From Prorocentrum cordatum (Eukaryota > Sar > Dinophyceae > Prorocentrales > Prorocentraceae), in the NCBI GenBank assembly GCA_963575745.1, contig CAUYUJ010005029.1, positions 1-64,000 of the forward strand: DNA of 64,000 bases, written 5' to 3'. Position numbers and translations under genes: made by a program. Shown here one piece after another: positions 1 to 10,527 of the stretch (position 1 is the stretch's first letter; the number at the start of each line of letters is the position of its first letter). The notes beneath the pieces were generated by a model, which saw only the letters and a program-made list of their open reading frames with translations, was not told where the DNA came from and ran no database searches.

Positions 1-50
<50 letters not shown>

Positions 51-53
51 ATC

Positions 54-95
<42 letters not shown>

Positions 96-104
96 AGTAG
101 TAGT

Positions 105-193
<89 letters not shown>

Positions 194-231
194 TGTAGTA
201 GTCGTAGTAGTAGTAGTAGTAGTAGTAGTAG
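1..231. repeat. (AGT)n microsatellite
   Basis: Nearly pure AGT/TAG trinucleotide repeat running from the window edge, with a few interruptions (around 50-55, 95-105 and 193-203). Open frames across it encode homopolymers and are not genes. Confidence 0.97.
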
Positions 232-576
232 CGCCCAACATTCACGAAATGCGTGGGGGCGTGTCGACTTGAGGCTCGCATCGAAATGGAAGGCTCGCAT
301 CACTAGTTTTGTTGCGTGTCCCAGGAGCCTGAGAGCGCAGATCATTCATATCTTCATGTGTCCCAGCAGAGTGTGGAGCTGCCCCAGGAGCTGTCACGCA
401 CATGGGTCTAGCCCTGGGAGCGCATTTCGCTGGTATTCTTTTGGGCCCCAGGAGAACTACCGAAACGTTGCTTCCTCGAGACGCATCAGGACATCTCTGG
501 GCCAGCGGAATGCGCGAGGCCGCTCCCGGCATGTCTTGCGCATGCCGCTCGCTCTCCTCCAGCATCCTCCAGCTCC
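232..576. other. Unassigned stretch, no gene seen
   Basis: Moderately GC-rich sequence with recurring CCCAGGAG-like words. Short frames exist on both strands but none resembles a known protein or has persuasive composition. Confidence 0.5.
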
Positions 577-728
577 AGGGGGCCACATGCGAACCCTGCC
601 CCTACCCCCCACGATCTCTGAGGGGGAGGGTGGGGTTCGCTTCGCTCGGGAGCTCCCGAGCGGAGTGAACCCTACCCTCCCCCTCAGAAATCGTGGGGGG
701 TAGGGGCAGGGTTCGCATGTGGCCCCCT
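577..728. repeat. Long spacer-free palindrome (76-bp arms)
   Basis: The arms 577-652 and 653-728 are reverse complements with only about four mismatches and no loop; the centre lies in GGGAGCTCCC. Both outer ends read AGGGGGCCACATGC inward. It could fold as a perfect hairpin or cruciform. It may be a foldback element, but no flanking target duplication is evident. Confidence 0.9.
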
Positions 729-849
729 AGGTTCATCGCCTGCCCTCGACGCCCAACACGGGGAGGGCCCACAGGGGGGCAGCCGACTCATCATCGCTCC
801 GCTCGCTCCGCTGGCCCGTACAGTGCCATCCGTGCCGCGTGCCAACATG

Positions 850-1100
850 GTCGTAGCCACTGGGCCTCCAGGGGCCTTCCGGTGGCTTCTCGGGGGCCTG
901 CTGGCGGGCCCGGGCGCCGTCGTTTGGGTCAGGCTCGACGCGGGAGTCTGGATTCGCCCGAGGGTCTTCTTGGAGGCCCCTGCAGCTCTCGGGGGAGGCC
1001 TCTTGGGCCGTCCTGGAGTCCTGTCTGGGGGTCGTCCTGGGAGCCTCCTGGGCTGGCTTGGGGGCGGTCTTGGCGGCCGCCTGTCTCGAGCGGTCGGAAG
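850..1100. repeat. Degenerate CTTGGGGGCC-type repeat
   Basis: Loose 10-15-bp units built from CTTGGG, GGCCTC and GTCCTGG. The same repeat class recurs at 1366-1445, 2003-2400, 8014-8180, 16660-16815, 17140-17455 and 18420-18625. Confidence 0.65.
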
Positions 1101-1162
1101 CCCGCAGGGGTGGGAGTTTCCGAGTCCTTCAAAATATGTCCATCTCCTTTAGAAGCCTACGC

Positions 1163-1360
1163 TTATGTCGGGCGTGTCACCCTACAGGGGGATTTTCGAC
1201 GAAAAATAAAAAATACCACAACAATGCCCCAACAAGGTCAGAAAATACTCAACACATAGTCACCCGACTATTTTTGGATTATTTTTTGATTATTTCTGGG
1301 GTATTTTTTAAACACTTGTTTGGTTGAAAATCCCCCTGCAGGGGGACAGGCCCGACCTAA
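1163..1360. mobile_element. M-family MITE-like element, intact copy (M1)
   Basis: A 198-bp non-coding element with terminal inverted repeats: the left end reads TTATGTCGGGCGTGTC and the right end is the complement of TTAGGTCGGGCCTGTC, each followed by a CTACAGGGGGATTTTC-like block. The interior is A-rich then T-rich. The flanks 1155-1162 and 1361-1368 are both GCCTACGC, an exact 8-bp target duplication. Eight-bp duplications are usual for hAT-like and P-like DNA transposons; the superfamily is inferred. No transposase is present. Confidence 0.9.
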
Positions 1361-1365
1361 GCCTA

Positions 1366-1445
1366 CGCGCAAACCTCTTGGGCGGTCTTGGGCGCCTTTC
1401 GGAAGCCGTCTTGGGCCGTCTTGGATCGCTCTTGGCCTCAGGCCG
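1366..1445. repeat. Degenerate CTTGGG-type repeat
   Basis: Units of the form CTTGGGC(G/C)GTCTTGG, the same class as 850-1100, resuming just after element M1. Confidence 0.55.
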
Positions 1446-1685
1446 GGGGGCCTGCCCTTTGTGGGCCCCGGAAACGGCAGGGCCGTTCAGGCGTCGGAGC
1501 CGGTGAAAAAACGGCAAAACGGAACCGGTAAAAAAACGGCCCTGTCGTTTCCAGGGTCCATTTAAGGGCCCGCCACCTGTTTGACGCCTCCGTAGGGCGC
1601 CTCCGTTGGGCGCTCCTGGGGGCTCCCGGGGCCGCGCCCGGGAGTTCCAGGATCCGTGGCCAGAACCTTGCCATGACCTTGCCAA
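1446..1685. other. Unassigned stretch with a short direct repeat
   Basis: Contains two nearby copies of a CCGGT(G)AAAAAACGGC word (about 1500-1550). No gene is seen. Confidence 0.4.
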
Positions 1686-1731
1686 GTCCTCCTCGTCCTC
1701 CTCCTCCTCCTCCTCCTCCTCCTCCTCCTCC
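1686..1731. repeat. (CCT)n microsatellite
   Basis: Runs of CCT with one GTC interruption. One of many CTC/CCT tracts on this strand. Confidence 0.9.
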
Positions 1732-1737
1732 CGCCCG

Positions 1738-1856
1738 GGCTACTTTTCGTCAGGGGACCCCCAGGGGCCGCCACACGCGCGGGATCTGGAAATATCACGA
1801 ACCTCTTACGCGAGACTTTGGCACGCCTCTGGCCGGTTGGGCCGGCGAATTCAGGC
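1738..1856. repeat. Dispersed repeat, copy 1 of 2
   Basis: Shares an ordered set of words with 2516-2633: CTACTTTTCG, GGGGACCCCCAGGGGCCGCC, GAAATAT, TTAGCACGCCTCTGG-like, GGGCCGGC(G/A)AATT. The two copies are about 780 bp apart in the same orientation, so this is a diverged duplication. Confidence 0.75.
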
Positions 1857-2002
1857 GGTTTCTGCCATGCGTGTGGCTTCCGATTTCGTCTTTTTTGTTG
1901 TTGCCATTTCCTGTCTTGCTGCCTGCGTGTAGTTGTTGCTGATTCGTCCTCCTCTTCCTCCGTGTCTACTGAGGTTCTTGGAGGCCTATGGGGACGCATC
2001 AT

Positions 2003-2400
2003 GGAGCTTTTTCATGAATTCTGGGGGCTTTGAGGGGCCCTCTGGGGACTTCTTGGGCCTCTTGGGGGCATGGTGGGGTTTTGGGGGGCCATCTTGTGGG
2101 CCTGGGCTCTTGGGCTGTCTCCTGGCCCTATTGGGGACCTCTTGGGCCGTCGTCGGCCAGTCTGGGAGGCCTCTCGCGCTGTTTTGGGCTTTGGGCTTGT
2201 AAAGGTCCGAACAGGCGAGAACGCAACCGAAGTACACTATTTAATCGCTTCGCTCATTCCGCCGGCCCTGGAGCCCTCTTTAGGTCCTCTTGGGGGCCTC
2301 TTGGGGGCCTCTTGGGGACCTCTTGGGAGTCTCTTGGGGCTCCGTGGCGGCGTCTTGGGGCCCCCAAGGCCTCTTGGGGGGCTCTTGGGGGCCTCTTGGG
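2003..2400. repeat. CTCTTGGGGGC degenerate satellite
   Basis: About 400 bp of CTTGGGGGCCT units of roughly 11-13 bp, most regular at 2280-2400. The open frames here are repeat by-products. Confidence 0.75.
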
Positions 2401-2515
2401 GCGGGAGGGGGGTAGTCGATTGCGGCTCCCCCCTCGGAGGCCACGATCCTCGTGAGGGGTATCGAAAAATTGCCCGGTCCGGCATCTCTGACCCGACCCT
2501 CCCAGGACTTGCCCC

Positions 2516-2633
2516 GGGTACTTTTCGCCGGGGGACCCCCAGGGGCCGCCCCGCGCGTGCGAACTAGAAATATTGTTAACCAGTTGCCAGAGATCTTAGC
2601 ACGCCTCTGGCCCATTGGGCCGGCAAATTGAAT
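2516..2633. repeat. Dispersed repeat, copy 2 of 2
   Basis: Counterpart of 1738-1856. The upstream words GGCCACGATCCTCGTGAGG (about 2440) recur near 62,536, so the unit is also dispersed elsewhere in the window. Confidence 0.7.
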
Positions 2634-2690
2634 TCTCATTTTTGAAGAATAATTATTGTTGATCTCCCCTCACCGGTGCATACTGTTTTT

Positions 2691-4174
2691 CCCGGAAAGG
2701 GCGCGGGCCCAGGGTTCTCTTTTAGTAGGTTAACCCCCCGGCCCCCCTGCGACTTGGGCCGGCGAAATTATTTTGCGAGCGGGCACGCACGGAGTAGGGC
2801 CGGCGAAATTATTTTTGAGGATGTCTCGAGCGAAACGCTTGTTTTTCAGAATTTGTTGAGGATGTCTCGAGCGAGACGCTGGTTTTGCAGAGTTGGGGAT
2901 GTCTCGAGCGAAACGCTTGGTTTCAGAATTTGTTGAGGATGTCTCGAGCGACACGCTGGTTTTGCAGAGCCGACCGCGACACGGAAAAGCGCCCCTCGCG
3001 CAGGAATTCCAAGGATGTCTCGCGCGTGCCGCGTCCCGCGCGCGGGTATTTGGATTTCTTGGGATTTTGACAGGATGTCTCGAGCGAAACGCTTGTTTTT
3101 CATAATTTGTTGAGGATGTCTCGAGCGAAACGCTGGTTTTGCAAAATTGGAGGATGTCTCGAGCGGTGGCCTCGTGGGGGGCCAGAATTCAAAGGATGTC
3201 TCAGGCGAAATGCTTGTTTTCACGTCCCGCTCGCAGGAATTCCGAGGATGTCTCGCGCGTGCAGCGTCCCGCGCGTAGGAATTCAAATGATTTTGACAGG
3301 ATGTCTCGAGCGAAACGCTTGTCCCCAGCACGTTCCGTAGCGCGTCCCCTTGGCAGGTCCCGCGGTGCGTCCCCATGGCACGTCCCTTGGCACGTCGCTT
3401 GGCGCGTCCCTTGAGACGTTCTGCGTCGCGTCCTCCTGGCATGTTCCCCTGTCCATTAGCTCTGGGGCAGCTACTATGTGTTCAGGCAGCTCGAGCTTAA
3501 GATCCAGATCAGTTCGGTCAGGACTCGGATGCAAAGGAGGACTCGATCCACGAGGCTATAGAGCACAATCGCGCCATGGCACATCGCAATTCAGCACGGC
3601 GCAGCACAGCACTGATTTCGGCACGGTACATCAAGGTCGATGCACTCAGCATTGCAACTTGGCACGTTCCTTGGCACGTTCCGTGGGGCGTCCTTTGGCG
3701 AGTCCCCCTGGCACGTCGCGTCGCGCGTCCCCTGGCACATCCCGTGGCACATCCATTGGCACGTTCCGTAGCGCGTCCCCTTGGCACGTCCCGCGGTGCG
3801 ACCCCATGGCACGTCCCCTGGCACGTCGCCTGGCGCATCCCTTGGGACGTTTCGCGGCGCGTCCTCCTGGCATGTTCCCCTGTCCATTAGCTCTGGGGCA
3901 GCTACTATGTGTTCAGGCAGCTCGAGCTTAAGATCCAGATCAGTTCGGTCAGGACTCGGATGCAAAGGAGGACTCGATCCACGAGGCTATAGAGCACAGT
4001 CGCGCCATGGCACATCGCAATTCAGCACGGCGCAGCACAGCACAGCCCTCGGCAGGGTACATCAAGATCGATACCTTCAGTATTGCATTTGCCCGTCACC
4101 CAATCAGGTGTCTTTGAAAACGCTGCCATGTGTTACAGTTCTACATTCCTTTCCGGGTTCGTGGGTCGATCATG
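2691..4174 (+). mobile_element. C-family composite element C1 (interior A)
   Basis: Starts CCCGGAAAGGGCG followed by GGCCCAGGGTTCTCTTTTAG and ends CCTTTCCGGGTTCGTGGGTC..CATG, so its ends carry an inverted CCCGGAAAGG motif. In order: paired GGGCCGGCGAAATT repeats (2755-2817), a run of about 41-bp GGATGTCTCGAGCGAAACGC modules (2820-3310), short TGGCACGTCCCC arrays (3330-3430, 3655-3870), and a conserved roughly 200-300-bp 3' block present twice (3439-3640, 3871-4174). It sits at a T-run. No protein is encoded, so mobility is inferred from its 12 copies and nested positions. Confidence 0.8.
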
Positions 4175-4409
4175 TTTCTCAATCGAAGTGTGCCCCTCGA
4201 CGCTCGCACCGTGTTTTTTGACGGGGAAAGTCTTCCTGCTCAAACTGGCCCCCTGGCCCCCGGGTTACAACAACAACGGCTCCCGCTTGAGACTTCCTTA
4301 CAATTTAGCCAGGACCCCCGCTCCCGCCCGAGACTTCTTCGCTTTTTATTCAGGAATCGCGCTCTCGCTTGGGACTTCCTTACAATTTATTCTCTTGCAC
4401 AGGGTGTCT

Positions 4410-5060
4410 AGAGCTCCGGCCACTTTATTTCGGCGTCGTCGTCGCTCCCCCCCAGCTGCCTTGTGCCCTTCATGTGTCGCTATGTGTGTCGCTGTGTGCC
4501 TTGTGCCCTTCATGTGCCGCTATATGTGTCGCTGTGTGTCGCTATGCGTCTCCATGTGTGCGTCGCTATGTGTCGTTGTGTGTCGCTATGCGTCGATATG
4601 TGCGTGTGTCGATATATGTCTCTATGTGTCGATCTGTGTCGACATGTGTCGCTATGTGTCGTTCCCCAGCACCCCAGCGCACCGCCCCCTCCGCCCCGAC
4701 GACTTTATTTCGGCGTCGTCGTCGCCCCCCCCTTTTCCCTCTCCTCAGCAGCCCAGCGCGCTGCCCCCTCCGCCCCGACCACTTTATTTCGGCGTTGTGT
4801 CGACATGTGTCGTTATGTGTCGCTCCCCAGCACCCCAGCGCACCGCCCCCTCCGCCCCGACGACTTTATTTCGGCGTCGTCGTCGCCCCCCCCCTCTCCC
4901 TCTCCTCAGCAGCCCAGCGCGCTGCCCCCTCCGCCCCGACCACTTTATTCGGCGTTGTGTCGACATGTGTCGCTATGTTCCGCTCCCCAGCACCCCAGCG
5001 CACCGCCCCCTCCGCCCCGACGACTTTATTTCGGCGTCGTCGTCGCCCCCCACCCCCCTT

Positions 5061-5093
<33 letters not shown>

Positions 5094-5715
5094 ACCAGCA
5101 GCCCAGCGCGCTGCCCCCTCCGCCCCGACCATTTATTTCGGCGTCGTCGTCGCCCCCCCTGTCCTTTTCCCCAGCATCCCAGCGCACCGCCCCCTCCGCC
5201 CCGACCACTTTATTTCGGCGTCGTCGTCGCCCTATTCCGGCGTTGTGTCGACATGCGTCGTTTTCCCCAGCAGCCCAGCGCACCGCCCTCTCCGCCCCGA
5301 CCACTTTATTTCGGCGTCGTCGTCGCCCTATCTCGGCGGTTTGTCGACATGTGTCGCTATGTGTCGCTCCCCAGCACCCCAGCGCACCGCCCCCTCCGCC
5401 CCGACGACTTTATTTCGGCGTCGTCGTCGCCCCCCCTCTCCCTCTCCTCAGCAGCCCAGCGCGCTGCCCCCTCCGCCCGTTCGAGCCCACGCGCCGCCGC
5501 TCGCCCCGACACTTATTTCGTCGTCGCCCCTCCCCCATCACCATCTCCCGAGCAGCCAGGCCCCCCACTTCGCCCCGACCACTTTGTTTCGGCGTCGTCG
5601 TCGCCCCCCCCCCCCTTCTCCCCAGCAGCCCAGCCAGCGCACCGCCCCCTCCGCCCCGACCACTTTATTCTCTTGCACAGGGTGTCTAGAGCTCCGACCA
5701 TTTTATTTCGCGTCG
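4410..5715 (+). repeat. CG-rich tandem repeat with CGACGACTTTATTTCGG units
   Basis: About ten head-to-tail units with CCCAGCGCACCGCCCC, CCGACGACTTTATTTCGG and CGTCGTCGTCGCC words. Unit length varies (roughly 90-180 bp) because of TGTGTCGCTATG inserts and C-tract changes. Long frames stay open because the units lack stops; they are not gene candidates. Confidence 0.8.
4468..4665 (+). repeat. TGTGTCGCTATG short tandem repeat
   Basis: Degenerate roughly 12-bp units (TGTGTCGCTATG, TGTGTCGATATG). Shorter runs recur between the units of the surrounding array (4795-4825, 5340-5370). Confidence 0.7.
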
Positions 5716-6630
5716 CTCCCCCCCCCCCCGCGTCCTCAGCGCCAGAGTGGGGCCCCCCGCGCCGTGGCTCTCTGCCCCAAGCCCCCCCGCGTCCCCAGCG
5801 CCCCAGCGGGGGCCCCGCCCACTGCCCCCTCCGCCACGAACGCTTTATCCCGCGTCGCCCCCCCCGCCCCCCCGCGTCCCCAGCGCCAGTGTGAGGCCCA
5901 CGCGCCGTGGCTTTCTGCCCCGAGCCCACCGCGTCCCCAGCGCCCCAGCGGGGGCCCCGCCCACTGCCCCCTCCGCCACGAACGGTTTCTCCCGCGTCGC
6001 AGCTCCCCCCCCTCCCCCGCGTCTCCAGCGCCAGTGTGGGACCCCTGCGCCGTGGCTCTCTGCCCCAAGCCCCACTGCGTCCCCAGCGCCCCAGCGGGGC
6101 CCCCGCCCACTGCCCCCTCCGACACGAACGCTGTATTACACGTCGCACCCCCCCCCTCCGCGTCCCCAGCGCCAGAGTGGGACCCCCGCGCCGTGGTTCT
6201 CTGCCCCGAGCCCCCCCGCGTCCCCAGCGCCCCAGCGGGGGCCCCGCCCACTGCCCCTTCCGCCACTAACGCTTCATCCCGCGTCGCGCCGCACACCACC
6301 TCCCCCACCTCCCTCCCCGCGTCCCCAGCGCCCCAGTGGGGACTCCGCCCCGTGCCCCCTCCGCCCCGACAATTTTATTCCGCGTCGCGACGCACGCCAC
6401 CTCCCCCCCTTCCCCCCCTTTCCCCAGCGCCCCAGTTGGACCCCCGCCCCGTGGCCCTCTGCCCCAAGCCCCGCCCAGTGCCCCCTCCGCCCCGACAGTT
6501 TATTCCGCGTCGCGGCACACACCACCACCCCTCCTCTCCGCGCCCCCAGCGCCCCAGTGGGACCTCCGCCCCGTGCTCCCTCCGCTCCGAGCACTTTATT
6601 CCGCGTCGCGACGCACGCCGCCTCCCCCAC
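5716..6630 (+). repeat. CG-rich ~150-bp tandem repeat
   Basis: Five to seven units carrying CGCGTCCCCAGCGCC, CGCCGTGGCTCTCTGCCCC, CCCGCCCACTGCCCCCTC and a CGCTTTATCCCGCGTCGC-like boundary. The boundary word resembles the CTTTATTTCGGCGTCGTC word of the preceding array, so the two arrays are probably related. Confidence 0.75.
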
Positions 6631-6687
6631 CCTCCCCACCTGGGACTTGGGCCCCGTTGCTGGGCCCAGAGGGCGATGCCTTGCCCC

Positions 6688-6794
6688 CTCTTCCTCCCTC
6701 CTCCTCCACCTCCTCCTCCTCCTCCTCCTCCCCCTCCTCCTCCTCCTCCTCCTCCTCCTCCTCCTCCTCCTCCTCCTCCTCCTCCTCCTCCCCC
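6688..6794 (+). repeat. (CCT)n microsatellite
   Basis: About 100 bp of CCT repeats with minor interruptions. Frames through it encode polyproline, polyserine or polyleucine. Confidence 0.95.
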
Positions 6795-6984
6795 TTCCTT
6801 TTTGTGCAAGGGCTATGGCGCACGTGCCACTTGTTCAGGAATCGCTCTCCCGGCGTTCTGGAGTCGCGCTCTCGCTGGAGACATGTTTGCAACTTACTGA
6901 AGAATGGCCTTGCGTTGGAATTTCCTGCAATTTGCCTAAGCGCCGCGCTCCCGACACCCAGGCACCCAGGAGTCGCGCCCGTTG

Positions 6985-7215
6985 TGGCCCCATGTGCATG
7001 CACTTCGTGGCCCCGCTGTCGCCCTTCGTGTCCCCCTCACTGTCCTACGTGGTCCAGTTGCTACCCTCAGTGGCCCCATAGTTGCCTTCTGTGGCCCCGC
7101 ATTATCTGCACTTCGTGGCCCCCGCTCGTTCGCGCTCTTCGTGGCCCCATTCGCATTCCCTTCGTGTCCCCGCTGTCGCCCTTCGTGGCCTACTTCGTGC
7201 CCTTCGTGGCCCTGC
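6985..7215 (+). repeat. Degenerate CTTCGTGGCCCC repeat
   Basis: Irregular units of about 15-30 bp carrying CTTCGTGGCCCC and CTGTCGCCCTTCGTG. No gene is seen. Confidence 0.55.
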
Positions 7216-7247
7216 TGTCGTTCTCTCTCGCTCTCGCTTTCGCTCGT

Positions 7248-7295
7248 CGTCGCCGTCGTCGACGTCGTCGTCGTCGCCGTCGCCGTCGTCTTCGA

Positions 7296-7328
<33 letters not shown>
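7248..7328 (+). repeat. (CGT)n microsatellite
   Basis: CGT/CGTCGC trinucleotide tract of about 80 bp. Confidence 0.93.
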
Positions 7329-7575
7329 GGTCGGTCCCCTGTCCGTCCCTCTTGTGGTCGGGTCGACGGTCCGCGGCCGCCCCGCCGATCAGCGCTGCCG
7401 CTGGCCAGGCCGACGGTCCGCGGCCACCCCGCCGCTTGCCGGGGCCCGGCCTGCAGGGAAGAAAGGTATACCCTCCAAAAGGGGTTCGATCGAAGACGAA
7501 GAGGGCGGGTATCGAGGGTTTGGGAAATACGCGTTATTGGACACTGGAGCATATAAGGGCGAACGGTCTTATAAT
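7329..7575. other. Unassigned stretch with a GGTCCGCGGCC direct repeat
   Basis: Two copies of a GACGGTCCGCGGCC(G/A)CCCCGCCG word (about 7364 and 7420). No gene is supported. Confidence 0.4.
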
Positions 7576-7585
7576 ATGTTGTTGC

Positions 7586-7616
<31 letters not shown>

Positions 7617-7866
7617 GGTGTTGGTGTTGGTGTTGGTGTTGGTGTTGGTGTTGTTGTTGTTGTTGTTGGTGTTGGTGTTGTTGTTGTTGTTATGTTGCTG
7701 TTGCTGTTGCTGCTGCTGTTGCTGTTGCTGTTGCAGTTGTTGTTGTTGGTGGTGTTGTTGTTGTTGTGATTGTTGTTGTTGTTGTTATTGTTGTTGTTAT
7801 TGTTGTTGTTGATGTTGTTGTGATGTTTGTTGTTGTTGTTGATGATAATGATGATGCTGATGCTGA

Positions 7867-7911
<45 letters not shown>

Positions 7912-7931
7912 GGTTGTGGTTGTGGTAGTGG

Positions 7932-7977
<46 letters not shown>

Positions 7978-8010
7978 GGTTGTTGGTGTGGTTGTTGTTG
8001 TTGTTGTTGT
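7576..8010 (+). repeat. (GTT)n compound microsatellite
   Basis: About 435 bp of GTT with GTTGGT, GCT and GAT variant blocks. Homopolymeric frames (poly-Val/Cys/Leu; poly-Asn/Thr on the other strand) are artefacts. Confidence 0.97.
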
Positions 8011-8013
8011 TCC

Positions 8014-8180
8014 TTGGGGTCCTCGTGGGAGTCCTCTGGGGGCCCTCTTTCGGCGGCTTGGGCTGTCTTGAGGCTATCTTGGGTGTTCTTGAGGCCCCTC
8101 TGTGCTGGAGCCCTGCCGGGGCCATCTTGAGCGCATCTGGGGCACTCTGGAGCTTGGAGGCCCTGGAGGCCCCTTGGGTG
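8014..8180 (+). repeat. Degenerate CTTGGGG-type repeat
   Basis: GGCCCCT, GTCTTGAGGC and CTTGGGC words. The same class as 2003-2400. Confidence 0.55.
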
Positions 8181-8250
8181 CGCCGAGCGGCCCGCCCACC
8201 CCAGGGTTAAGTCGGGCCCGTCCCCCTACAGGGGGATTCCCGACGAAACA

Positions 8251-10521
8251 TTACCCTGGCGACGTACCCAATCCCTGCGCAATGCGGGGCATGAGTAGCT
8301 TGGGAGACGTTACACGGGAGTGATCACGTGACATGGGCTCATATATTTCTGCGAGCGGCATTCGTGAGGCTCGCAGCACTTCAAGCGTTGCGAGGTCCCG
8401 CCCAGATCTGCGTGGTGCCTCACTCCGCTGGACCCGCCACCAGCCTTTGAAAGTGGCGACAGTTTCGCAGATTGCAGCCCCCCAGGCACGGCGAGGTCTT
8501 GCTCAGATCCGCGCGGTGCCTCACTCCGCTGGACCCACCAGCAGCCCTCGAACGTGGCGGCAGTTTCGCAGATCGCAGCCCCCCAGGCACGGCGAGGTCT
8601 TGCTCAGATCCGCGCGGTGCCTCACTCCGCTGGACCCACCAGCAGGCCTCGAAAGTGGCGACAGTTTCGCAGATCGCAGCCCCCCAGGCACGGCGAGGTC
8701 TTGCTCAGATCCGCGCGGTGCCTCACTCCGCTGGGCCCCCCAGCAGGCCTCGAAAGTGGCGACAGTTTCGCAGATCGCAGCCCCCCCAGGCACCGCGAGG
8801 TCTTGCTCAGGTCCGCGCGGTGCCTAACTCCGCTGGACCCACCAACAGCCTTCGAAAGTGGTGACAGTTTCGCAGATCGCAGCCCCCCAGGCACGGCGAG
8901 GTCTTGCTCAGATCCGCGCGACTCCGCTGGACCCACCAGCAGCCCTCGAACGTGGGGACAGTTTCGCATATCGCAGCCCCCCAGGCACGGCGAGGTCTTG
9001 CTCAGATCCGCGCGGTGCCTCACTCCGCTGGGCCCACCAGAGCCCTCGAACGTGGCGACAGTTTCGCAGATCGCAGCCCCCCAGACACGGCGAGGTCTTG
9101 CTCAGATCCGCGCGGTGCCTCACTCCGCTGAACCCACCAGCAGCCCTCGAACGTGGCGACAGTTTCGCAGATCGCAGCCCCCCCCCCCCCCACAGGCACG
9201 GCAGAGGTCTTGCTCGATCCGCGCGGGCCTCACTCCGCTGGACCCACCAGCAGCCTCGAAAGTGGCGACAGTATTGCAGATCGCAGCCCCCCAGGCACGG
9301 CGAGGTCTTGCTCAGATCCGCGCGGTGCCTCACTCCGCTGGACCCACCAGCCGCCCTCGAACGTGGCGACAGTTTCACAGATCGCAGCCCCCCTGGGACG
9401 GCGAGGTCTTGCTCAGATCCGCGCGGTGCCTCACTCCGCTGGACCCCCCAGCAGGCCTCGAAAGTGGCGACAGTTTCGCAGATCGCAGCCCCCCCATGCA
9501 CGGCGAGGTCTTGATCAGATCCGCGCGGTGCCTCATTCCGCTGGGCCCACCAGCAGCCCTCGAACGTGGCGACAGTTTCGCAGATCGCGGCCCCCCAGGC
9601 ACGGCGAGGTCTTGCTCAGATCCGCGCGGTGCCTCACTCCGCTGAACCCACCAGCAGCCCTCGAACGTGGCGGCAGTTTCGCAGATCGCAGCCCCCCCCC
9701 CAGGCACGGCGAGGTCTTGCTCAGATCCGCGCGGTGCCCCGCCCCGCTGGACCCACCAGCAGCAGTCGAAAGGGGCGACAGTTTCGCAGATCGCAGCCCC
9801 CCAGGCACGGCGAGGTCTTGCTCAGATCCGCGCAGTGCCTCACTCCGCTGGGCCCCCCAGCAGGCCTCGAACGTGGCGACAATTTTACAGATCGCAGCCC
9901 CCCCAGGGATGGCGATGTCTAATTTGAATATGCGTGTGGCGTCACTGTGTTGGGCCCCCCAGCAGACTTCGAAAGTGGCGACAGTTTCACAGATCGCAGC
10001 CCCCCAGGGACGGCGAGGTATAATTTGGGTCCGCGCGTGGCGTCACTGTGCTGCCCCCCCCCCAGCAGGCCTCGAAAGTGGCGACAGTTTCACAGATCGC
10101 CCACCCACCCCCCCTCCCCCCAGGGATGACGAGGTCTAATTTGGGTCCGCGCGTGGCGTCACTGTGCTGGGCCCCCCAGCAGGCCTCGAAAGTGGCGACA
10201 GTTTCACAGATCGCAGCCCCCCCCCAGGGATGGCGAGGTCTGACTTTGGTCCGCGCGTGGCGTCACTGTGCTGGGCCCCCCAGCAGGCCTCGAAAGTGGC
10301 GACAGTTTCACAGATCGCAGCACCCCAGGGATGGCGAGGTCTGACTTTGGTCAGCGCGTGGCGTCACTGTGCTGGGCCCCCCAGCAGGCATCGACAGTAG
10401 CTGCCGTTTCACAGATCGCAGCCCCCCGCAGGCAAGACAGGAGGAGGCAGACAGGAGGCGGGAGGAAGGAAGGTGGAGACCACAGCCTCTTCAAAACGAA
10501 TACCCAACCAAGGAGGGTTGG
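8251..10521 (+). mobile_element. Satellite-carrying block, unit 1
   Basis: Starts TTACCCTGGCGACGTACCC; a leader of about 140 bp includes GGGGCATGAGTAGCTTGGGA and CTCATATATTTCTGCGAGCG. It then carries a 101-bp satellite and ends with a roughly 100-bp tail (CAGGCAAGACAGGAGGAGGC ... GGAGGGTTGG). Together with unit 2 it lies in the M2 interior between short GAAACA/GGAAACA words, which suggests a small target duplication. It encodes nothing recognisable. Confidence 0.7.
8390..10430 (+). repeat. 101-bp satellite array 1
   Basis: About 20 monomers. Type I (to about 9900) carries CTCACTCCGCTGGACCCACC, GACAGTTTCGCAGATCGCAG and GCACGGCGAGGTCTTGCTCA. Type II, the last five or so (about 9900-10,430), carries GTGGCGTCACTGTGCTGGGC, TTTCACAGATCGC and GGATGGCGAGGTCTAATTTG. 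C-tract length varies between monomers. The consensus has no stop in several frames, giving long spurious ORFs. Confidence 0.95.
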
Positions 10522-10527
10522 GAACAC

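Noticed and set aside
2691-4174. C elements as Helitrons
   Set aside because: The left end can be read as TC, but the right end (CATG) lacks the CTRR terminus and its hairpin, and no Rep/helicase is present.
4083-7081. Long overlapping frames (up to 843 codons) in the 4.4-6.6-kb region
   Set aside because: Open in several frames at once across GC-rich stop-free tandem repeats; Pro/Ser/Arg composition follows the repeat, not a protein.
7190-8125. Minus-strand 311-codon Asn/Thr-rich frame
   Set aside because: Translation of the (GTT)n microsatellite.
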